Source: Streptomyces djakartensis (GTDB lineage Bacteria > Actinomycetota > Actinomycetes > Streptomycetales > Streptomycetaceae). From it: DNA of 47,718 bases. The notes under the pieces were generated by a model. It was not told where the DNA came from. It made no database searches and worked only from the letters and a program-made list of their open reading frames with translations. The position numbers were made by a program, and so were the translations under genes. The DNA lies in NCBI RefSeq assembly GCF_014651075.1, contig NZ_BMWE01000035.1, positions 1 through 47,718 on the forward strand, written 5' to 3'. This document shows positions 27,457-36,010 of this stretch, in pieces (within the stretch, counting starts at the first letter, position 1; the number at the start of each line of letters is the position of its first letter).

Positions 27457-28959
27457 TTACGGGTTGCCGTAGCGCGTACGGACGCGGGATTTGAGGAGCT
27501 TTCCGGAGGCGGTGCGCGGGAGTTCGTCCGCGAGGACCACCGACTTCGGGATCTTGTACTTGGCGAGGCGGCCCGCGAGCGACGCGAGCACCTCGTCGGG
27601 GTCGAGGGCGGCGCCCTCGCGGGGCACGACGACCGCGCGCGGCACCTCGCCCCATTTGTCGTCGGGCACGCCGATGACCGCGCACTCGACGATGTCCGGG
27701 TGGGCGAGGAGCTGGTCCTCGATCTCGGCGGGGTAGACGTTCTCACCACCCGAGATGATCATGTCCTTGATGCGGTCGACGATGTGGACGTAGCCGTCCT
27801 CGTCGACCTGGGCGGCGTCGCCGCTGCGGAACCAGCCGTCCGCGAAGGACGCGGCCGTCTCCTCGGGCAGCCCCCAGTAGCCGGGCATGACGTGCGGGCC
27901 GCGCACCACGACCTCGCCGGTCTCCCCGACGTCGACCGGGGTCAGGTCCGGCCGGACGACGCGGACGTCGCTGAAGAAGTGCGGCACACCCGCCGAACCC
28001 GCCTTGCTGACGGCGTGCTCGGCGTCCAGGAACAGCGTGCCGGGGGCGGCCTCGGTCATGCCGTAGCCCTGGAGGAAGGTCAGGCCGCGCTCCTGGTACT
28101 TCGCGATCAGCGGGGTCGGGACCGGGGAGCCGCCGCAGGTGAGGATCCGCAGCGACGACAGGTCCGACTCCGCCCAGCGCGGGTGCCTCGCCACCTGGTC
28201 GTACATCGTCGGCACGCCGAACATGAAGGTGATGCGGTGGCGTTCGATCAGGTCGAAGGTGGCGTCCGGGTCGAAGGCCTCGACCAGGACGCAGGCGCCG
28301 CCCTTGAGCAGGACCGGCAGGGTCAGCATGTTGAGGCCCGCCGTGTGGAACAGCGGGGCGGATACCAGGGCGCGTTCGTCGGCTATCAGGTCGGTGTCGA
28401 CGAGGACGTTGACCGCGTTCCAGGTGAGGTTGCCGTGGGTGAGCATGGCGCCCTTGGGGCGTCCGGTCGTGCCCGAGGTGTACATGATGACGCAGGTGTC
28501 GTCGGGGCCGACCGGTTCGTCGATCGGCTCCTCGGGCGCCTCGGCGACGGCCGTCTCGTACTCCGCGCCGGTTTCCAGGTAGAGGCGTACGTCGGTGCTG
28601 CCGGGCAGGCCGGCGACCAGACCGGCGTGGGACGGGCCGTAGACCAGGGCCCGCGCGCCGGAGTCGGCGAGCTGGTAGGCGATCTCCGGGCCGGCGAGGC
28701 GGATGTTGAGCGGGACGAAGACCGCGCCGAGGGTTCCGGCCGCGAACAGCGTCTCCAGATAGGAGGGGTGGTTGGGGCCGAGGTAGGCGATCCGGTCGCC
28801 GCGCCGCACGCCCCGGGCGCGCAGGGCGTGCGCGAGGCGGGTGGTGCGGGCGTGCAGCGTGCCGTAGTCGGTGGTCGCCTCGCCGTGGATCAGGGCGGTG
28901 CGGTGCGGGGTCTTGCGGGCCCGGCGGGCGGGCCATGACCCCAGTCCCTCGTTGCGCAT
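27457..28959 (-). CDS. Acyl-CoA ligase (AMP-forming)
   Basis: A 500-residue ANL-superfamily adenylating enzyme that joins a carboxylic acid to coenzyme A with ATP. The P-loop-like motif YTSGTTGRPKGAML, the A5 motif LQGYGMTEAAPG, FRSGDAAQVDEDGY with DRIKDMIISGGENV, and the final catalytic Lys in PRTASGKLLK are all intact. Length is typical for fatty or aryl acids. It is preceded by the amidohydrolase gene (12 bp) and followed by MaoC. The substrate is open. Confidence 0.92.
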   Translation of the reverse strand: MRNEGLGSWPARRARKTPHRTALIHGEATTDYGTLHARTTRLAHALRARGVRRGDRIAYLGPNHPSYLETLFAAGTLGAVFVPLNIRLAGPEIAYQLADSGARALVYGPSHAGLVAGLPGSTDVRLYLETGAEYETAVAEAPEEPIDEPVGPDDTCVIMYTSGTTGRPKGAMLTHGNLTWNAVNVLVDTDLIADERALVSAPLFHTAGLNMLTLPVLLKGGACVLVEAFDPDATFDLIERHRITFMFGVPTMYDQVARHPRWAESDLSSLRILTCGGSPVPTPLIAKYQERGLTFLQGYGMTEAAPGTLFLDAEHAVSKAGSAGVPHFFSDVRVVRPDLTPVDVGETGEVVVRGPHVMPGYWGLPEETAASFADGWFRSGDAAQVDEDGYVHIVDRIKDMIISGGENVYPAEIEDQLLAHPDIVECAVIGVPDDKWGEVPRAVVVPREGAALDPDEVLASLAGRLAKYKIPKSVVLADELPRTASGKLLKSRVRTRYGNP

Positions 28960-28970
28960 GACACGCCCCC

Positions 28971-29870
28971 TTACGGTGTGGCCAGCCCGAGCAGGCGGGC
29001 GGCGTTCTCCTTGAGGATCTTCGGCCGGACCTCCTCCTTGATCGTCAGCTTGTCGAAGTCGGCGAGCCAGCGGTCGGGGGTGAGGACGGGGAAGTCGGAG
29101 CCGAAGAGGACCTTGTCCTTCAGGAGGGTGTTCGCGTACTGCACGAGCTGCGGCGGGAAGTACTTCGGCGACCAGCCGGACAGGTCGATGTGCACGCCCG
29201 GCTTGTGGGTGGCGACGGCGAGGGCCTCGTCCTGCCAGGGGAAGGACGGGTGGGCCAGAATAATCCTCAGGTGCGGGAAGTCGGCGGCGACGTCGTCGAC
29301 GTGGAGCGGGTTGGAGTACTTGAGCCTGATCCCGCCCCCGCCGGGGACGCCCGCGCCGATGCCCGTCTGGCCCGTGTGGAACAGGGCGATCGCGCCGGTC
29401 TCCTCGATCACCTCGTACAGGTCGTACGCCACCGCGCGGTCGTTGGGGAAGAAGCCCTGGATGCTGGGGTGGAACTTGAAGCCCTTCACCCCGTACTCCT
29501 CGACCAGGCGCCGGGCCTGCCTGACGCCCGCCTTGCCCCGGAAGGGGTCGACGGACGCGAAGGGGATGAGGACGTCCGCGTTGGCGGCGGCCGCCTCGGC
29601 GACCTCCTCGTTCGGGACGGGCGGGGTGCCGGTGGCGGACTCGGCGTCGACCGTGAAGATCACGGCGGCCATGTTCCGCTCGCGGTAGTACGCGGCGGTC
29701 TCCTCAAGCGTCGGCTTCCGCTTGCCCTCGACCTTGAAGTAGGCGGAGGAGGCGTCATGCAGGTCCTCGTCCAGGGAGGAATGTCCCTTGGAGGACACCT
29801 CCGCGTGGGTGTGGACGTCGATCGCGACCAGTGACTCCACATCCATCACAGGGTTCGTCACGGGGTCCAT
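28971..29870 (-). CDS. Amidohydrolase 2 family protein (ACMSD-like)
   Basis: A 299-residue TIM-barrel hydrolase or decarboxylase. Metal ligands: AIDVHTHAEVS near the N-terminus, GFKFHPSIQGF, ILAHPSFPWQDEA and FGSDFPVLTPDRW near the C-terminus. This subfamily includes aromatic acid decarboxylases and lactone hydrolases. Its ATG overlaps the SDR stop by 1 bp (TGATG), with GGAGG upstream, so the genes are coupled. It lies in the middle of an SDR-CoA ligase-MaoC operon and may open or decarboxylate a ring intermediate (inference). Confidence 0.88.
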   Translation of the reverse strand: MDPVTNPVMDVESLVAIDVHTHAEVSSKGHSSLDEDLHDASSAYFKVEGKRKPTLEETAAYYRERNMAAVIFTVDAESATGTPPVPNEEVAEAAAANADVLIPFASVDPFRGKAGVRQARRLVEEYGVKGFKFHPSIQGFFPNDRAVAYDLYEVIEETGAIALFHTGQTGIGAGVPGGGGIRLKYSNPLHVDDVAADFPHLRIILAHPSFPWQDEALAVATHKPGVHIDLSGWSPKYFPPQLVQYANTLLKDKVLFGSDFPVLTPDRWLADFDKLTIKEEVRPKILKENAARLLGLATP

Positions 29871-30787
29871 CACGCCTCCGGGAGCTTCGGCGCCGGGATG
29901 CCGACCGACTGGAGCTCGGCCCCGACCGAGGTGGGCCAGGCGTCCGCCAGGGTGCCGGGGGTCCAGCCGCCGTCGGCGTACGCCGTCCTGATCTCCTGCG
30001 GATGCGACCAGAGTGCCACCTTGTCTCCGCCGATGCCGACGCACTGGCCGGTCACACCGCGCGCGGCCTCGGAGGCGAGGAACGGCACCAGGGCGGCGCA
30101 GTCCTCCGGGGTGCCGAAGCCCTCGCCCTTGCGCAGGAAGTCCGGGAGTGGTTCGCCGCCCCGCATCGCCTCGACGTACGGGGCGAAGGCAGGGATGGTC
30201 TCGGTCATCGCGGTGGCGGCGACCGGCACGATCGCGTTGACGGTGATGCCCGCACGCCCCAGCTCCATCGACCAGGTGCGGGCCATCGCCGCGATACCGG
30301 CCTTGGCGGCGGCGTAGTTGGTCTGGCCGAAGTTGCCGCGCTGGCCGGCCGGGGAGCCGACCAGGATCAGCGAGCCGCCCTCGCCCTGCTCGCGCATGCG
30401 GACGGCGGCGGCCCGGGCGCAGGTGAAGGTGCCCTTGAGGTGGGTGGTGATCACCGCGTCGAAGTCGTCGTCGGACATCTTCCAGAGCACCTTGTCGCGC
30501 AGGATGCCCGCGTTGGTGACCAGGACGTCCAGGCGGCCGAACTCCTCGACCGCGCGGTTCACCAGCCGCTCGGCGGCCTCGGAGGTGCCGACCGCGACGA
30601 CCTCGGCGACGGCCCTGCCGCCCGCCTCCTCGATGGACTTCACGGCCGCCTCGGCCACGGCCTCGTCGACGTCGTTGACCACCACGGACGCGCCGTGGGC
30701 GGCCAGGGCGTGCGCGTAGGCGAGGCCGAGGCCCCGGCCGCTGCCGGTGACGACGGCGACCTTGCCGGAGAGATCGATGCTGGGCAC
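29870..30787 (-). CDS. Short-chain dehydrogenase/reductase
   Basis: A 305-residue SDR. The cofactor motif VTGSGRGLGLAYAHALAAHG and VNDVDEAV indicate NAD(H). TNAGILRD, a Ser in LILVGSPAGQRG and YAAAKAG (catalytic Tyr and Lys) follow. A C-terminal 50-residue extension is like that in the hydroxyacyl-CoA dehydrogenase branch (17-beta-HSD4). AAGGGA lies before GTG 30787. It is the first gene of the minus-strand operon and its promoter carries MarR-type sites. Confidence 0.92.
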   Translation of the reverse strand: MPSIDLSGKVAVVTGSGRGLGLAYAHALAAHGASVVVNDVDEAVAEAAVKSIEEAGGRAVAEVVAVGTSEAAERLVNRAVEEFGRLDVLVTNAGILRDKVLWKMSDDDFDAVITTHLKGTFTCARAAAVRMREQGEGGSLILVGSPAGQRGNFGQTNYAAAKAGIAAMARTWSMELGRAGITVNAIVPVAATAMTETIPAFAPYVEAMRGGEPLPDFLRKGEGFGTPEDCAALVPFLASEAARGVTGQCVGIGGDKVALWSHPQEIRTAYADGGWTPGTLADAWPTSVGAELQSVGIPAPKLPEA

Positions 30788-30825
30788 GGGTGGGTCCCTT
30801 CAGGCGGGGTTCGACTGCGAAACCG

Positions 30826-30854
30826 AAGCTAAGAGCAATAATTGTCGACGTCAA
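30826..30854 (-). promoter_or_regulatory. Promoter of SDR operon
   Basis: On the minus strand TTGACG (30854-30849) and TAGCTT (30831-30826) are separated by exactly 17 bp, a strong fit to Streptomyces housekeeping promoters. Start codon is about 40 bp further. CAATTATTG occupies the spacer and CAACTATTG overlaps the -35. Confidence 0.65.
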
Positions 30855-30860
30855 TAGTTG
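30836..30860. promoter_or_regulatory. MarR-type double operator
   Basis: CAATAATTG (30836-30844) and CAATAGTTG (30852-30860) are two near-palindromes with centres 16 bp apart. They lie in the divergent gap between the SDR operon and the MarR gene and cover the spacer and -35 of the SDR promoter, so binding would block it. AT-rich palindromes of this kind are standard MarR targets. Confidence 0.6.
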
Positions 30861-30881
30861 TTGATGGTCCACGGGTGCGGG

Positions 30882-31409
30882 ATGCTGGCACCGCAAGGCC
30901 GCACCGAGCACAGGGAGCCCGCCATCACACGCCAGAACGTCACTCATGCCACCCCGAAGCCCATCGACGCCGACGAGCCATGGATGCGAGGGCTGCACGC
31001 CGACACGGGCTACCTGCTCTACCGCCTGGGCCTGCGCTCGGGGCAGCTGTTCAACGCCTGCCTGCAGGAGTCGGGCCTGCGCCTGCGCCACTACGCCGTC
31101 CTGCGCTTCCTCGCCACCTCCGACGGCGCCCTCCAGCGGGAGCTGAGCGCCCGGCTCGGCTACGACCCGAGCGCGATCGTCGGCCTGGTGGACGATCTGG
31201 AGAAGCAGGGCCTGGCCGAGCGCCGTCCCGCCCCCGACGACCGCCGCAGCCGAATCGTCGTGCTGACCGGGAGCGGCCGCGACTTCCTCCGCGACACCGA
31301 CGAGGCCGGCCAGCGGGTCACGAACGAGCTCCTGGGCCCGCTGGACCCGGCCGAGCGGGAGACGCTGCACGGGCTGCTGCTGCGGATGGCGAAGGACCGC
31401 CTCAACTGA
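30882..31409 (+). CDS. MarR-family transcriptional regulator
   Basis: A winged-helix dimer protein. The recognition region reads LQRELSARLGYDPSAIVGLV with the wing AERRPAPDDRRSRIVVLT. Start is uncertain. ATG 30882 is the nearest conventional start downstream of the operator but has no ribosome site. AGGGAG stands 6 nt before an in-frame ATC at 30924 (ATC ACA CGC), which looks like a mutated or unconventional start. In-frame TTG 30858 and ATG 30864 overlap or touch the operator. It probably represses the divergent SDR operon and its own gene, and perhaps the transporter 82 bp downstream. Confidence 0.82.
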   Translation: MLAPQGRTEHREPAITRQNVTHATPKPIDADEPWMRGLHADTGYLLYRLGLRSGQLFNACLQESGLRLRHYAVLRFLATSDGALQRELSARLGYDPSAIVGLVDDLEKQGLAERRPAPDDRRSRIVVLTGSGRDFLRDTDEAGQRVTNELLGPLDPAERETLHGLLLRMAKDRLN

Positions 31410-31423
31410 TGTTGTGCAAATGA

Positions 31424-31452
31424 TTGACGGCTGCACGGCTTATGCATACCTT
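31424..31452 (+). promoter_or_regulatory. Promoter of MHS transporter operon
   Basis: TTGACG (31424-31429) and TACCTT (31447-31452) are 17 bp apart in the 81-bp gap after the MarR gene. CAAATGATTG (31417-31426), similar to the upstream MarR sites, overlaps the -35. Confidence 0.45.
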
Positions 31453-31490
31453 CACGGACCAACCGCGACCCGTCCCCCAGGGAGCTCCCC

Positions 31491-32837
31491 GTGCAGCCAT
31501 CCCCGCCCGTCGCACAACCCGCCCCCGACTCGCGGCAGTTGCGCCGCGTCGCCGTCTCCGGCCTGCTCGGCACGACCGTCGAGTTCTACGACTTCCTCGT
31601 CTACGGCACCGTCGCCGCGCTCGTCTTCGGCGACCTGTTCTTCCCCCGGGCCGACCCCGCGGTCGGCACCATCGCGGCGTTCGGCACCTTCGCCGCGGGC
31701 TATCTCGCCCGCCCGCTCGGCGGCATCGTGTTCGGGCACTTCGGCGACCGGATCGGCCGCAAGTCGATGATGCTGCTGACCATGGTCCTGATGGGCTGCG
31801 GCAGCTTCCTCATCGGACTGCTGCCGACCTACGACGCGATCGGCGTCTGGGCGCCGGTCCTGCTGGTCGCCCTGCGCGTCGTGCAGGGCATCGCGATCGG
31901 CGGTGAGTGGGGCGGCGCGATGCTGATGGTCGTCGAGCACGCCGAGCACGCGCGGGGGTCACGGCGCGGTCTGTGGTCCAGCTTCACCCAGCTCGGCGCC
32001 CCGCTCGGTTCCGTGCTGTCGGCGGGCGTGGTCACACTCGTCGCGACCCTGCCCGACGACGAGTTCCGCTCCTGGGGCTGGCGGGTGCCGTTCCTGCTGA
32101 GCGTCGTGCTGCTGGCCGTCGGCCTGTTCGTGCGTCTGAGGGTCGCCGAGAGTCCGCTGTTCGCGCAGGCCCGGCGGGAGCCGGTGGACAGGCCGCCGAT
32201 CGTGGAGGTGCTGCGCCGGCCGAAGCCCGTGCTGCTGGCCGCCTGCGTCGGCATCGGCGCGTTCACCACGCAGTCGCTGCTGACCAGCTTCATGATCTCC
32301 TACGCCGTCGGCCAGGGATACAGCCGGCCCCAGGTGCTGACCGCGGTGACCGTCGCCTCCTGCGTCGCCCTCGCCGTCCTGCCCGCCGCGTCCGCGCTGT
32401 CGGACCGGGTGGGCCGCCGGCCCGTCGTGCTCGCCGGAGCGGTCACCTCGGCCGCGCTCGCCTTCCCCGTGCTGGCTCTGGTCGGCTCCGGCTCGCCCGG
32501 ACTGCTGATCCTCGCGCTCGTCCTCGGCCACGGGGTGGCCCAGTCCACGATGTACGGGCCGCTCGGTGCCCTGCTCACCGAGATGTTCGGCACCCGCGTC
32601 CGTTACACCGGCGCCTCCCTCGGCTACCAGGGGGCGACCCTCGTCGGTGCCGGGTTCTCGCCGCTCATCGCCGGCAGCCTCGTCGCCTCCGCCGGCGGCA
32701 GCGGCACCCCGGTGTCGCTGCTGCTGTGCGCGGGCGCGGCGATCACCGCCGTCACCGTGTGGCGGCTGCGCGAGACACACACGGACGCCCTGGACTCCCC
32801 CGCCGCCGCCCCCGCCCTGGAAGGAACCCCGCGTTGA
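31491..32837 (+). CDS. MFS transporter, metabolite:H+ symporter (MHS) family
   Basis: A 448-residue, 12-span membrane protein. The opening TTVEFYDFLVYGTVAALVFG and LARPLGGIVFGHFGDRIGRK (conserved loop 2-3) are hallmarks of MHS-family importers of organic acids such as shikimate, benzoate or proline/betaine. GTG 31491 has GGGAG upstream. It is coupled to the secreted hydrolase by a TTGA overlap. In this setting it would import the acid released by that hydrolase. Confidence 0.92.
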   Translation: MQPSPPVAQPAPDSRQLRRVAVSGLLGTTVEFYDFLVYGTVAALVFGDLFFPRADPAVGTIAAFGTFAAGYLARPLGGIVFGHFGDRIGRKSMMLLTMVLMGCGSFLIGLLPTYDAIGVWAPVLLVALRVVQGIAIGGEWGGAMLMVVEHAEHARGSRRGLWSSFTQLGAPLGSVLSAGVVTLVATLPDDEFRSWGWRVPFLLSVVLLAVGLFVRLRVAESPLFAQARREPVDRPPIVEVLRRPKPVLLAACVGIGAFTTQSLLTSFMISYAVGQGYSRPQVLTAVTVASCVALAVLPAASALSDRVGRRPVVLAGAVTSAALAFPVLALVGSGSPGLLILALVLGHGVAQSTMYGPLGALLTEMFGTRVRYTGASLGYQGATLVGAGFSPLIAGSLVASAGGSGTPVSLLLCAGAAITAVTVWRLRETHTDALDSPAAAPALEGTPR

Positions 32838-34204
32838 GGATCCGCCTCGCCCTACTGACCGCCTGCCTGACCCTGGCGACGGCCGCGGTGCCCGCGAAAG
32901 CCGTCGACGCCGGCACCCACCTGGAGGGTGTGCTCCCCTCCGGCGCCGCGTACCTGATGGACGTACCCGCGTCCTGGAACGGCACGGTACTGCTGTACAG
33001 CCACGGCTACACCCCGGCGGGAGCCCCCAACCCGGCCCAGAACGCGCCCGGTCCGGCCGTCCGGGACAAGCTGCTGGCCGAGGGGTACGCGCTCATCGGC
33101 TCCTCGTACGCGACGAACGGCTGGGCGATCGCCGAGGCGGTGCCCGACCAGCTCGCGACGCTGGACCTGTTCACCGAGAAGTTCGGGGCGGCCGGGCGGA
33201 CCCTCGCCTGGGGCACCTCGTACGGCGGCTTCGTCACCACGATGCTCGCCGAGCGGCACGCCGCCCGGTTCGACGGCTCACTGTCGATGTGCGGACTGGT
33301 GCAGGGCGGCGTCGCCAACTGGAACAGCACCCTCGACCCGGTGTTCGCGCTGCGCGCGCTCCTCGCCCCGGGCTCCGGTGTCAGGCTGGCCGGTTTCGCG
33401 GACCAGGCGGAGGCGGTCGCGGCGGCCAAGTCGCTCACGTCCAAGGTCGAGGCCGCCCAGCAGACCGGGGAGGGCCGGGCGCGGATCGCCCTCGCCGCCG
33501 CCCTGCACAACATCCCCGGATACAACGACGCCTCCCAGACCCGGCCCGGCCCCACCGACTGGGCGGCCCAGCAGGCCAACCAGTACACCGCCGTCCGGGG
33601 CCTGCTCCAGCTGCCCGCGTTCAGCTGGCGGCAGGAGGCCGAGAGCCGGGCGGGTGGCAACCCGTCCTGGAACACGGGGGTCGACTACACGGCCATGCTC
33701 GTCCGGTCCCCGCTGTACAAGGAGGTCACCGAGCTCTACAAGCAGGCGCGGCTGTCCCTGCGCGCCGACCTCTCGGTCCTGGCCCGGGCGCCCCGGGTGT
33801 CCGCCGATCCGGCGGCCGTACGGTGGATGCGGAGCACCAGCGTGCTCTCCGGCCGGCTCACCGACCCTCAGCTGAACATCCACACGACCGGGGACGCGCT
33901 GATCCCGGTGCAGGCGGAGAGCGCCTACCGGCGGGCCGCCACGGCGGCGGGCACGGCGGGGACGTTCCGCCAGGCGTACGTCGACGGACCCGGTCACTGC
34001 ACCTTCACCGCGGGCGAGACACTGGCCGCCCTGCGCGCGGTGGAACACCGCCTGGACACCGGCCGCTGGGACGTGTCGCCCGGCGCGCTCAACTCCAGGG
34101 CGGTCGCGGAGGACCCGACGGCCGAACCCCGCTACATTTCTTACCGCCCGGCCGCCTACCCCCGCCCCTACGACCTCGCCCACCCGGGAGACACCCGGCG
34201 ATGA
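32834..34204 (+). CDS. Secreted alpha/beta-hydrolase
   Basis: A 456-residue exported hydrolase. It starts at TTG 32834, overlapping the transporter's stop (TTGA), with GGAAGGA upstream. The signal peptide is LRIRLALLTACLTLATAAVP with cleavage near AKA-VDA. The nucleophile elbow is GTSYGG; NIHTTGDALIP and DGPGHCTF provide the probable Asp and His. VLLYSHGYTP marks the oxyanion strand. It resembles large secreted esterases. Together with the MHS importer it suggests hydrolysis of an ester outside the cell and uptake of the acid. Confidence 0.87.
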   Translation: MRIRLALLTACLTLATAAVPAKAVDAGTHLEGVLPSGAAYLMDVPASWNGTVLLYSHGYTPAGAPNPAQNAPGPAVRDKLLAEGYALIGSSYATNGWAIAEAVPDQLATLDLFTEKFGAAGRTLAWGTSYGGFVTTMLAERHAARFDGSLSMCGLVQGGVANWNSTLDPVFALRALLAPGSGVRLAGFADQAEAVAAAKSLTSKVEAAQQTGEGRARIALAAALHNIPGYNDASQTRPGPTDWAAQQANQYTAVRGLLQLPAFSWRQEAESRAGGNPSWNTGVDYTAMLVRSPLYKEVTELYKQARLSLRADLSVLARAPRVSADPAAVRWMRSTSVLSGRLTDPQLNIHTTGDALIPVQAESAYRRAATAAGTAGTFRQAYVDGPGHCTFTAGETLAALRAVEHRLDTGRWDVSPGALNSRAVAEDPTAEPRYISYRPAAYPRPYDLAHPGDTRR

Positions 34205-34944
34205 CCGCACGATCCGCGCCCGACCGGCTGCTGTCCGTGCTCGCGGCCTTCGACCACGAGCACCCGGCCCTGTGCCTGACGGACATCAGCCGGCGGGCCG
34301 GGTTGAGCCTGACCACAGCGCACCGGCTGGTGGGCGCGCTCACCGAGTGGGGCGCGCTGGAACGGGACGAGTCCGGCTTCTACCACGTCGGGCTCCGCCT
34401 GTGGGAGCTCGCAGCGCTGGCCCCGCGCGGCCTCGCCCTGCGGCAGATCGCGCTGCCGTACCTGGAGGACCTGTACGAGGCGACGCACGAGAACGTGCAA
34501 CTGGCCGTGCGGGACGGCCGCGACGTCGTCTACATCGAGTGGCTGTCCGGGCGGTCGGCGGTGGGCGTGCACATCCGTGTCGGCGCCCGCTGGCCCCTGC
34601 ACGCCACCGGGGTCGGTCTGGCGCTGCTCGCCCATGGTGACCCGGATTTCCAGAAGGAGTACTGCGCGGGTGAACTCGCGTCCTTCACGTCGTACACGAT
34701 CACCGATCCCGGGCGGCTGCGGAGGGTGCTCGCCGAGGTGCGGCGGTCGGGGGTCGCGGTGAGCGACCGCCAGGTCACGGAGGACGCCCTGTCGGTGGCC
34801 GCCCCGCTGCGTGGCCCGGACGGTGCGGTGACCGCCGCCGTGTCGGTCGTGGTGCCGCACGCGCACGCCCAGGTGCCGGTGCTGGCCCCGGCGGTCCGGG
34901 TGGCGGCGCGCGGGATTTCGCGGGCGCTCGGGTGGCGGCCCTGA
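34201..34944 (+). CDS. IclR-family transcriptional regulator
   Basis: A 247-residue IclR regulator. The winged helix reads LTDISRRAGLSLTTAHRLVG and the effector domain includes VYIEWLSGRSAVGVHIRVGA, HATGVGLALLAH and LSVAAPLRGPDGAVTAAVSV. ATG 34201 overlaps the hydrolase stop (ATGA). It ends 5 bp before the convergent MpaB gene with no terminator between. It closes the transporter-hydrolase operon, so it likely senses the aromatic or organic acid handled there. Confidence 0.92.
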   Translation: MTARSAPDRLLSVLAAFDHEHPALCLTDISRRAGLSLTTAHRLVGALTEWGALERDESGFYHVGLRLWELAALAPRGLALRQIALPYLEDLYEATHENVQLAVRDGRDVVYIEWLSGRSAVGVHIRVGARWPLHATGVGLALLAHGDPDFQKEYCAGELASFTSYTITDPGRLRRVLAEVRRSGVAVSDRQVTEDALSVAAPLRGPDGAVTAAVSVVVPHAHAQVPVLAPAVRVAARGISRALGWRP

Positions 34945-34948
34945 CGGG

Positions 34949-35800
34949 TCAGGCTTGCCTGGGCGGGGTCATCGCCCAGCGGATGGTCCGGGTCAGGGCG
35001 TGGCCGGTGGGGCGTACGGCGAAATCCTCGACGACCGGGACCCGGGGCAGCCACAGCATGCCGCGCGCCCAGGAGGGGAGCAGGGTGACCGCGTTGGCGG
35101 CCAGCCCGCCGTAGAAGGGGCGGGCCGGAAGGGGCAGGGGAGGCCGGAGCAGCAGGAAGCGGGCGGCGGCCCGGGCTTCGGGCGTGGCGCGCAGTTCGGG
35201 ACGGTAGGCGGTCAGGCGCTCGGACAGTTCGCGGCGGTTGCGCGGTGGATCGGTCACTCCGAGCGCCTCGGCGACGCGCGCGGTGTCGGCGACGTAGGCG
35301 TCGTAGCCGGCGGTGTCCAGCGGCCGGGCCCCGTAGCGTGCGTGGGCGCGCAGGAAGCTGTCCGTCTCGGCGGCGTGCACCCAGCCGAGCAGGTGCGGAT
35401 CGGCCGCGCGGTACGGCACGCCCCCGGTGGTCGTCCCGCGGATCCGTTCGTGGATGCCGCGGACGTGGTCGACCGCCCGCTGGGCGTCCTCGGCGGTGCC
35501 GTACGTCGTGACGGCCAGGAAGGTGCTGGTGCGCTGCAAGCGGCCCCAGGGGTCACCGCGGTAACCGGAGTGCCCGGCGACCGCGGCCATCGCGAGCGGG
35601 TGCAGGGACTGCAGCAGCAGCGCGGTCAGCCCGCCGATGAACATCGAGGCGTCACCGTGGACCGTGCGGATCGGGCGGTCCGGGCCGAACCAGCGCGGGC
35701 CGGGCGTGTGGTGGATGCGGTCACGGGTCGCCGGTCCGCCGGGTCCGGCGACGCGGCGGAACAGGGCGCGGCCCAGTTGTTCCCGGACATCGGTCAGCAC
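34949..35800 (-). CDS. MpaB/DUF2236-family oxygenase
   Basis: A 283-residue helical protein of the DUF2236 family, which includes haem-dependent MpaB and latex-clearing oxygenases. Conserved landmarks are RTVHGDASMFIGGLTALLLQ, SLHPLAMAAVAGHSGYRGDP and LGWVHAAETDSFL with several invariant His. GTG 35800 has GGGAGG about 8 nt upstream. No signal peptide. A 537-bp gap with a tandem repeat separates it from the SDR upstream on the same strand, so it may or may not be co-transcribed. Confidence 0.82.
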   Translation of the reverse strand: MLTDVREQLGRALFRRVAGPGGPATRDRIHHTPGPRWFGPDRPIRTVHGDASMFIGGLTALLLQSLHPLAMAAVAGHSGYRGDPWGRLQRTSTFLAVTTYGTAEDAQRAVDHVRGIHERIRGTTTGGVPYRAADPHLLGWVHAAETDSFLRAHARYGARPLDTAGYDAYVADTARVAEALGVTDPPRNRRELSERLTAYRPELRATPEARAAARFLLLRPPLPLPARPFYGGLAANAVTLLPSWARGMLWLPRVPVVEDFAVRPTGHALTRTIRWAMTPPRQA

Positions 35801-36010
35801 GGTCGGCCTCCCTTCCCCTGGTGTCCAGTGTCCGGCATCCCCCGGGCGTTCCCGGCATACCCGGCCCGCCTGCGGCGACGACAGGAACCCGGCCGCCCGA
35901 CAGACCCGCCGCGCCCCGCACGACGGACAGCCGGCGCCGGGCTCCGGCACGGACACCCACCACCCCGGCACTCCTCCCCCGGCTGCCGACCGGCTTGCCC
36001 CGAGCCGCGT

